From assembly GCA_024642185.1 (NCBI GenBank), contig JAHEBR010000054.1, positions 1-11,028 of the forward strand: a DNA stretch of 11,028 nt, read 5' to 3'. Each line of letters starts with the position of its first letter. The stretch's first letter is position 1. Shown piece after piece: positions 7,282 through 11,028 of the stretch. A model generated the notes under the pieces. It saw only the letters and a list, made by a program, of their open reading frames with translations, made no database searches and was not told the origin of the DNA. The position numbers and the translations under genes are program-made. Source of the stretch: Marivivens sp. (GTDB lineage Bacteria; Pseudomonadota; Alphaproteobacteria; Rhodobacterales; Rhodobacteraceae).

Positions 7282-7488
7282 TCAGAGCAGTTTGAGCTCG
7301 ATCGCCGACTCGCGGCCATCGCGGCCAGCCGACAGCTCGTAGCTGACTTTCTGATTGTCCTTGAGGCCGGTCAGACCCGAGCGCTCGACTGCCGAGATGT
7401 GCACGAACACATCCTTGCCGCCGCCATCGGGAGCAATAAACCCAAAGCCTTTGGTGGTGTTGAACCATTTTACGGTGCCAGTGGCCAT
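7282..7488 (-). CDS. Cold-shock protein (CspA family), copy 1
   Basis: A 68-aa single cold-shock domain that binds single-stranded RNA and DNA and usually acts as an RNA chaperone in the cytoplasm. RNP1 is KGFGFI (13-18) and RNP2 is VFVHI (27-31), with conserved W8 and F9. The ATG at 7488-7486 is preceded by GGAG with about 7-nt spacing. It is nearly identical to the second copy at 9263-9469 up to about residue 48 (one G/K difference near 24 and one N/D near 45). It then differs in the third-to-fourth strand region (VSYELSAG against VEFDIEAG) and at the C-terminus (ELKLL against NIKTL). Same strand, about 1.8 kb apart: a local duplication. Cold induction is a family-based expectation only; many paralogs are growth-phase or constitutive. 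Confidence 0.95.
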   Translation of the reverse strand: MATGTVKWFNTTKGFGFIAPDGGGKDVFVHISAVERSGLTGLKDNQKVSYELSAGRDGRESAIELKLL

Positions 7489-7596
7489 CCGCCTTCTCCA
7501 TAGTTGCCCGCTCGCGGAATGCAGCGGATCGGCTCGTCAGTGCTGGATCGAAGACTGGGCCGGTTTCGGAGACAGCGTAGATCTTAGGTAACTCGC
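7489..7596 (-). promoter_or_regulatory. Leader (5' UTR) of cold-shock copy 1, with conserved block 7505-7569
   Basis: If the candidate promoter just upstream is used, transcription would start near 7596 and leave a leader of about 108 nt. Its segment 7505-7569 shares an ordered series of blocks on the minus strand with the leader of the second copy: CCG-N4-CGGC, CAGTC-N-TCGA, CCAG, TGAC-NN-AGCC, GCTG, CAT and GGGCA. Long structured leaders are typical of cspA genes, where they act in temperature-dependent stability and translation. That this one does so is inference. Confidence 0.6.
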
Positions 7597-7602
7597 GCCG
7601 CG

Positions 7603-7631
7603 AATATGAAAAAACCGGCATTTCAAATCAA
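7603..7631 (-). promoter_or_regulatory. Candidate sigma-70-type promoter for cold-shock copy 1
   Basis: On the minus strand TTGATT (7631-7626) and CATATT (7608-7603) have an exact 17-nt spacer. The sequence upstream of the -35 is AT-rich (AATTTTTC). Each hexamer matches consensus at four of six positions. A similar TTGCTT-17-CATATG pair sits at the equivalent place upstream of the second cold-shock gene, which raises confidence in both. Confidence 0.5.
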
Positions 7632-7763
7632 GAAAAATTGCGAGGCCTTGACTTTGCTTCGGAGCGGGAGGAAAGGGCGCGCATTCCCTTATTCTGTAGT
7701 CATCTCGAATGCGCTCGCCCCTCTCCTAATCAACCTCTTGTTCGCGTCGTTTCCCGGCATAAT

Positions 7764-7773
7764 GAGAGGTGAG
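7764..7773 (+). promoter_or_regulatory. Ribosome binding site supporting a TTG start
   Basis: GAGAGGTGAG precedes TTG at 7776, with the AGG core 6 nt from the codon. The next in-frame ATG (7791) has no such sequence at a usable distance. A competing reading is that CATAAT at 7758-7763 is a -10 box with transcription starting near 7770, which would favour the ATG at 7791. Confidence 0.5.
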
Positions 7774-7775
7774 CC

Positions 7776-8711
7776 TTGCCAAAAATCGAGATGTCTTCCG
7801 GCGACATGCGCGCCGACCGGCGGCTTGCCTTTGCCGAAGGGCTTTTGGCTTCGGGTGAAGCTGCCGCCGCTGCGGACCTGATGGCCGATACGCTGCCTTT
7901 GATGCCCGATTGGGCGGCAGGGTGGCTTCGGCTTGGCGAGATGGCCGAGGCCGCCGGACGCGAGGGTGTGGCGATCGACGCCTATCACCGCGCGAGCGAG
8001 CTTGATCCGGCGGGCGCGCTGGGCGCGGGGCTTCGGCGCGACCTGTTGCGCAAGGTGCCGGTGGTGGAGCGGATGCCTTCGGCCTACGTCGAGGGGCTGT
8101 TTGACGACTATGCCCACCGCTTCGAGGCCTCGCTCGTCGGCAAGCTCGGCTATTGCGGGCCCGAGCTTCTGGCGCGGACTCTGCCCGACCAGCTCGGCCG
8201 GGTGCTCGATCTTGGGTGCGGCACCGGACTGATGGGCGCGGCGATCCGGGGGCGGGCCGCGCATCTTGAAGGCTGGGATATCTCGGCCGCGATGCTGCGG
8301 CAGGCCCAGGCGAAGAAGGTCTACGATCATCTTGGCAAGGAAGACCTCAACGCGCTTCGGATCACCGAAAGGCGTTGGGATACGATTCTTGCTGCCGATG
8401 TGCTGATCTATGTCGGCGCGCTCGAACGGCTTGTCGGCTGGGTTGCGGGATCTCTGGCGCCGGGCGGGCTATTCGCCTTTACGGTCGAGGCGCTGGCCGG
8501 TGAAGGTTTTGCCTTGGGCACCGCGCGCCGATATGCCCATTCGGAAAGCTATGTGCGCGACCTGCTTGCGCAGGCGGGCTTTGCCACTCTTGCCATCACG
8601 CGCAGCACGCTTCGCACCGACAGGGGGCAGCCGGTTGAGGCGCTCGTGGTATCGGCAGGCGGGCTTGGGGCAAGGCTTGGCCGCACGGGCGAAGAGACGG
8701 AACTCGCCTGA
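7776..8711 (+). CDS. TPR-containing class I SAM-dependent methyltransferase (COG4976 type)
   Basis: 311 residues from a TTG start (ATG 7791 would give 306). The N-terminal part contains two TPR-like helical repeats (about 13-44 and 46-78, the second ending in the typical AYHRASELDP). A linker with AYVEGLFDDYAHRFE follows, a motif usual just before the methyltransferase domain of this family. The Rossmann domain has motif I LDLGCGTG with D145, G147, G149 and G151, an acidic residue D168 (LEGWDIS) at the end of strand 2 for the SAM ribose, and ILAADVLIYVG plus LAPGGLFAFTVE as later motifs. It is cytosolic. The substrate is unknown; the TPRs suggest a protein partner or protein substrate. No neighbour gives a clear clue: the gene is flanked by a divergent cold-shock gene and a separately promoted trxC. 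Confidence 0.85.
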   Translation: MPKIEMSSGDMRADRRLAFAEGLLASGEAAAAADLMADTLPLMPDWAAGWLRLGEMAEAAGREGVAIDAYHRASELDPAGALGAGLRRDLLRKVPVVERMPSAYVEGLFDDYAHRFEASLVGKLGYCGPELLARTLPDQLGRVLDLGCGTGLMGAAIRGRAAHLEGWDISAAMLRQAQAKKVYDHLGKEDLNALRITERRWDTILAADVLIYVGALERLVGWVAGSLAPGGLFAFTVEALAGEGFALGTARRYAHSESYVRDLLAQAGFATLAITRSTLRTDRGQPVEALVVSAGGLGARLGRTGEETELA

Positions 8712-8728
8712 CCCCTTGTTTTTCAGGC
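8706..8728 (+). terminator. Weak hairpin after the methyltransferase gene
   Basis: GCCTGA (8706-8711, containing the stop codon) can pair with TCAGGC (8723-8728) around an 11-nt loop. The T-rich stretch is in the loop, not after the stem, so this is unlikely to be a strong terminator. It may partly separate the methyltransferase transcript from trxC. Confidence 0.25.
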
Positions 8729-8735
8729 TCACATT

Positions 8736-8759
8736 ATATATGTGTAAATCAACATATAT
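8736..8759. promoter_or_regulatory. 24-bp AT-rich palindrome upstream of trxC, probable operator
   Basis: ATATATGT (8736-8743) and ACATATAT (8752-8759) are perfect inverted repeats with an 8-nt spacer, GTAAATCA. The site stands out in a GC-rich region. It lies 14 bp upstream of the trxC ATG and immediately before the AGGAG ribosome site (8763-8767). Dyad size and spacing fit a dimeric winged-helix repressor, but the regulator cannot be identified. The left half could overlap a -10 element (TATATA, 8735-8740). A role as an RNA hairpin is possible but less likely because it is so AU-rich. Confidence 0.6.
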
Positions 8760-8773
8760 TTCAGGAGTGGATC

Positions 8774-9196
8774 ATGTCTGGACTGAAAGTCACCTGCTTT
8801 GATTGCGGTCAGGTCAACCGCGTGCCCGCCGACAAGCTTGACGCAGCGCCAAAATGCGCCTCGTGCGGCGCGCATCTGGTCTCCGACAAGGCCATCGAGA
8901 TCGACATGCGCACGCTCGAGAAAGCCGCCCGCAATGACGATCTGCCGCTCGTCGTCGACTTCTGGGCGCCGTGGTGCGGGCCCTGCCGGATGATGGCGCC
9001 CGAGTTTTCCAAGGCCGCCGGCGCGTTGAAAGGCAAGGCGCGGCTCGTCAAGCTCAACACCGAGGCCGAGCCCGCCGCAGGCCAGCGCTATGGCATCCGT
9101 GGCATCCCGACGATGGTGAAATTCGCGGGCGGCAAAGAAGCCAAGCGCCAATCGGGCGCCATTCCTTCCACCGCGATCATCCAGTGGGCCAGCTAG
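8774..9196 (+). CDS. trxC: Thioredoxin 2 (TrxC-like, with N-terminal zinc-binding cysteines)
   Basis: A 140-aa cytosolic thiol-disulfide reductase, close to the 139 aa of E. coli TrxC. The N-terminal extension has two CxxC pairs, C8-C11 and C28-C31, expected to bind zinc and found in TrxC but not TrxA. The thioredoxin domain has VVDFWAPWCGPC with redox cysteines C68 and C71, and the cis-proline loop GIRGIPT with P112. The final helix is short. The ATG at 8774 has AGGAG with 6-nt spacing. It seems to have its own regulated promoter (palindrome 8736-8759), consistent with the oxidative-stress control known for trxC in other bacteria, although the motif is not recognisably an OxyR site. A strong terminator follows. 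Confidence 0.94.
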   Translation: MSGLKVTCFDCGQVNRVPADKLDAAPKCASCGAHLVSDKAIEIDMRTLEKAARNDDLPLVVDFWAPWCGPCRMMAPEFSKAAGALKGKARLVKLNTEAEPAAGQRYGIRGIPTMVKFAGGKEAKRQSGAIPSTAIIQWAS

Positions 9197-9210
9197 GCTC
9201 GTGAAACGCA

Positions 9211-9245
9211 AAACGCCCGAGCCGCAAGGCCCGGGCGTTTCGTTT
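9211..9245. terminator. Strong bidirectional intrinsic terminator between trxC and cold-shock copy 2
   Basis: AAACGCCCG (9211-9219) pairs with CGGGCGTTT (9232-9240). After one A-C mismatch the stem continues with GCC/GGC and closes on a GCAA (GNRA) tetraloop at 9224-9227. The plus strand continues CGTTT, and the minus strand runs GTTTTGCGTTT, so T-rich tails exist both ways. Its position between convergent stops fits termination of both genes. A small extra hairpin (AATCAG/CTGATT, 9249-9264) overlaps the end of the cold-shock gene. Confidence 0.85.
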
Positions 9246-9262
9246 AACAATCAGACGCCTGA

Positions 9263-9469
9263 TTAGAGGGTCTTGATGTTGATCGCCGACTCGCGGCCAT
9301 CACGGCCGGCTTCGATGTCGAATTCGACTTTCTGGTCGTCCTTGAGGCCGGTCAGACCCGAACGCTCGACGGCAGAAATGTGAACGAAGACGTCTTTTTT
9401 GCCGCCATCAGGAGCAATGAAGCCGAAGCCTTTGGTGGTGTTAAACCATTTCACGGTGCCAGTGGCCAT
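9263..9469 (-). CDS. Cold-shock protein (CspA family), copy 2
   Basis: A 68-aa cold-shock domain protein with RNP1 KGFGFI (13-18) and RNP2 VFVHI (27-31), a nucleic-acid-binding RNA chaperone by family. The start is the ATG at 9469-9467 with AAGGA about 8 nt upstream. An in-frame extension to 9655 exists, but it covers the leader conserved with copy 1 and adds no recognisable domain, so it is rejected. Residues 1-48 almost match copy 1, including GTVKWFNTTKGFGFIAPDGG; the C-terminal third differs and is more acidic (EFDIEAG). It ends at a strong bidirectional terminator shared with trxC, and ettA lies upstream on the same strand, about 215 bp away. Confidence 0.95.
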   Translation of the reverse strand: MATGTVKWFNTTKGFGFIAPDGGKKDVFVHISAVERSGLTGLKDDQKVEFDIEAGRDGRESAINIKTL

Positions 9470-9589
9470 GTGAAGATTCCTTTTGTTTTCAACGCTGCCC
9501 ACAGGATGCGACAGCTTGGCTAAGTCACGTCTGGTCGAGGACTGTGTGCCGAAGTCGGAAAACAGAAGGGTCGATAGAAGATCGTTCGC
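9470..9589 (-). promoter_or_regulatory. Leader (5' UTR) of cold-shock copy 2, with conserved block 9496-9558
   Basis: About 120 nt lie between the predicted transcription start and the ATG. Positions 9496-9558 align with 7505-7569 of the copy 1 leader through the same ordered blocks, while the sequence next to the ribosome site differs (GAAAACAAAAGGAATC here against a GC-richer segment in copy 1). Retention of a noncoding block at a similar distance from both starts suggests function, probably RNA-level control. Confidence 0.6.
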
Positions 9590-9595
9590 AAGGGC

Positions 9596-9624
9596 CATAT
9601 GGGGGTAGACGCGTGAAAAAGCAA
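9596..9624 (-). promoter_or_regulatory. Candidate promoter for cold-shock copy 2
   Basis: On the minus strand TTGCTT (9624-9619) and CATATG (9601-9596) are spaced by 17 nt, the same layout as upstream of copy 1. Individual hexamer matches are weak; the parallel arrangement is the main support. Confidence 0.4.
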
Positions 9625-9684
9625 GGGAAAACGGAATCTTGTCCGGCCGATGCATAGGATCTCAGCCGGGCAAGGCGATATTGG

Positions 9685-11028
<1,344 letters not shown>

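Noticed and set aside
8736..8759. OxyR, SoxR or Fur site at the trxC palindrome
   Set aside because: The dyad does not match any of these consensus patterns well enough to name a regulator.
9470..9655. N-terminal extension of cold-shock copy 2
   Set aside because: The region aligns with the noncoding leader of copy 1 and the canonical 68-aa protein begins at 9469.

Overview
The window reads as an ordinary, densely packed chromosomal segment of an alphaproteobacterium, most likely Rhodobacterales (Roseobacter/Paracoccaceae group). This rests on high GC, the short GltX type, the TPR-methyltransferase family, paired small cold-shock proteins and overall protein style. It is an inference from sequence memory, not a search. 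I see no mobile element, CRISPR array, tRNA or rRNA, and no wholly new system. The most interesting material is regulatory and architectural.

Layout, left to right. The end of a DUF1801 gene (+) meets a PfkB-type phosphofructokinase gene (-), and their stop codons interlock in one CTAG. A divergent gap of about 146 bp leads to gltX (+), glutamyl-tRNA synthetase. The end of gltX overlaps by 17 bp the end of a three-gene minus-strand operon: ybbA-like ATPase, ybbP-like permease, then a gamma-glutamylcyclotransferase-fold protein. Each junction in this operon is a 4-bp stop/start overlap. A TesA-type GDSL esterase gene diverges from the ATPase gene, giving the tesA/ybbAP arrangement also known in E. 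coli. Here the two start codons appear to share a single CATG.

The right part holds two near-identical 68-aa cold-shock genes on the minus strand (7282-7488 and 9263-9469). They flank a TPR-containing SAM methyltransferase gene and a trxC-like thioredoxin gene, both on the plus strand. Each cold-shock gene has a candidate promoter with a 17-nt spacer and a leader of about 110-120 nt. The two leaders share a clearly related block of about 64 nt, which suggests a conserved regulatory RNA element retained after duplication. A 24-bp palindrome lies directly upstream of trxC, and a strong bidirectional terminator separates trxC from the second cold-shock gene. The window ends inside an ABC-F gene (ettA, minus strand) whose 5' part lies outside.

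Functionally the segment combines glycolysis (PfkB), translation (GltX, EttA, cold-shock proteins), thiol redox control (TrxC) and envelope or lipid extraction (YbbAP with TesA). The last, with its coupled cyclotransferase-like gene, is the most system-like unit.
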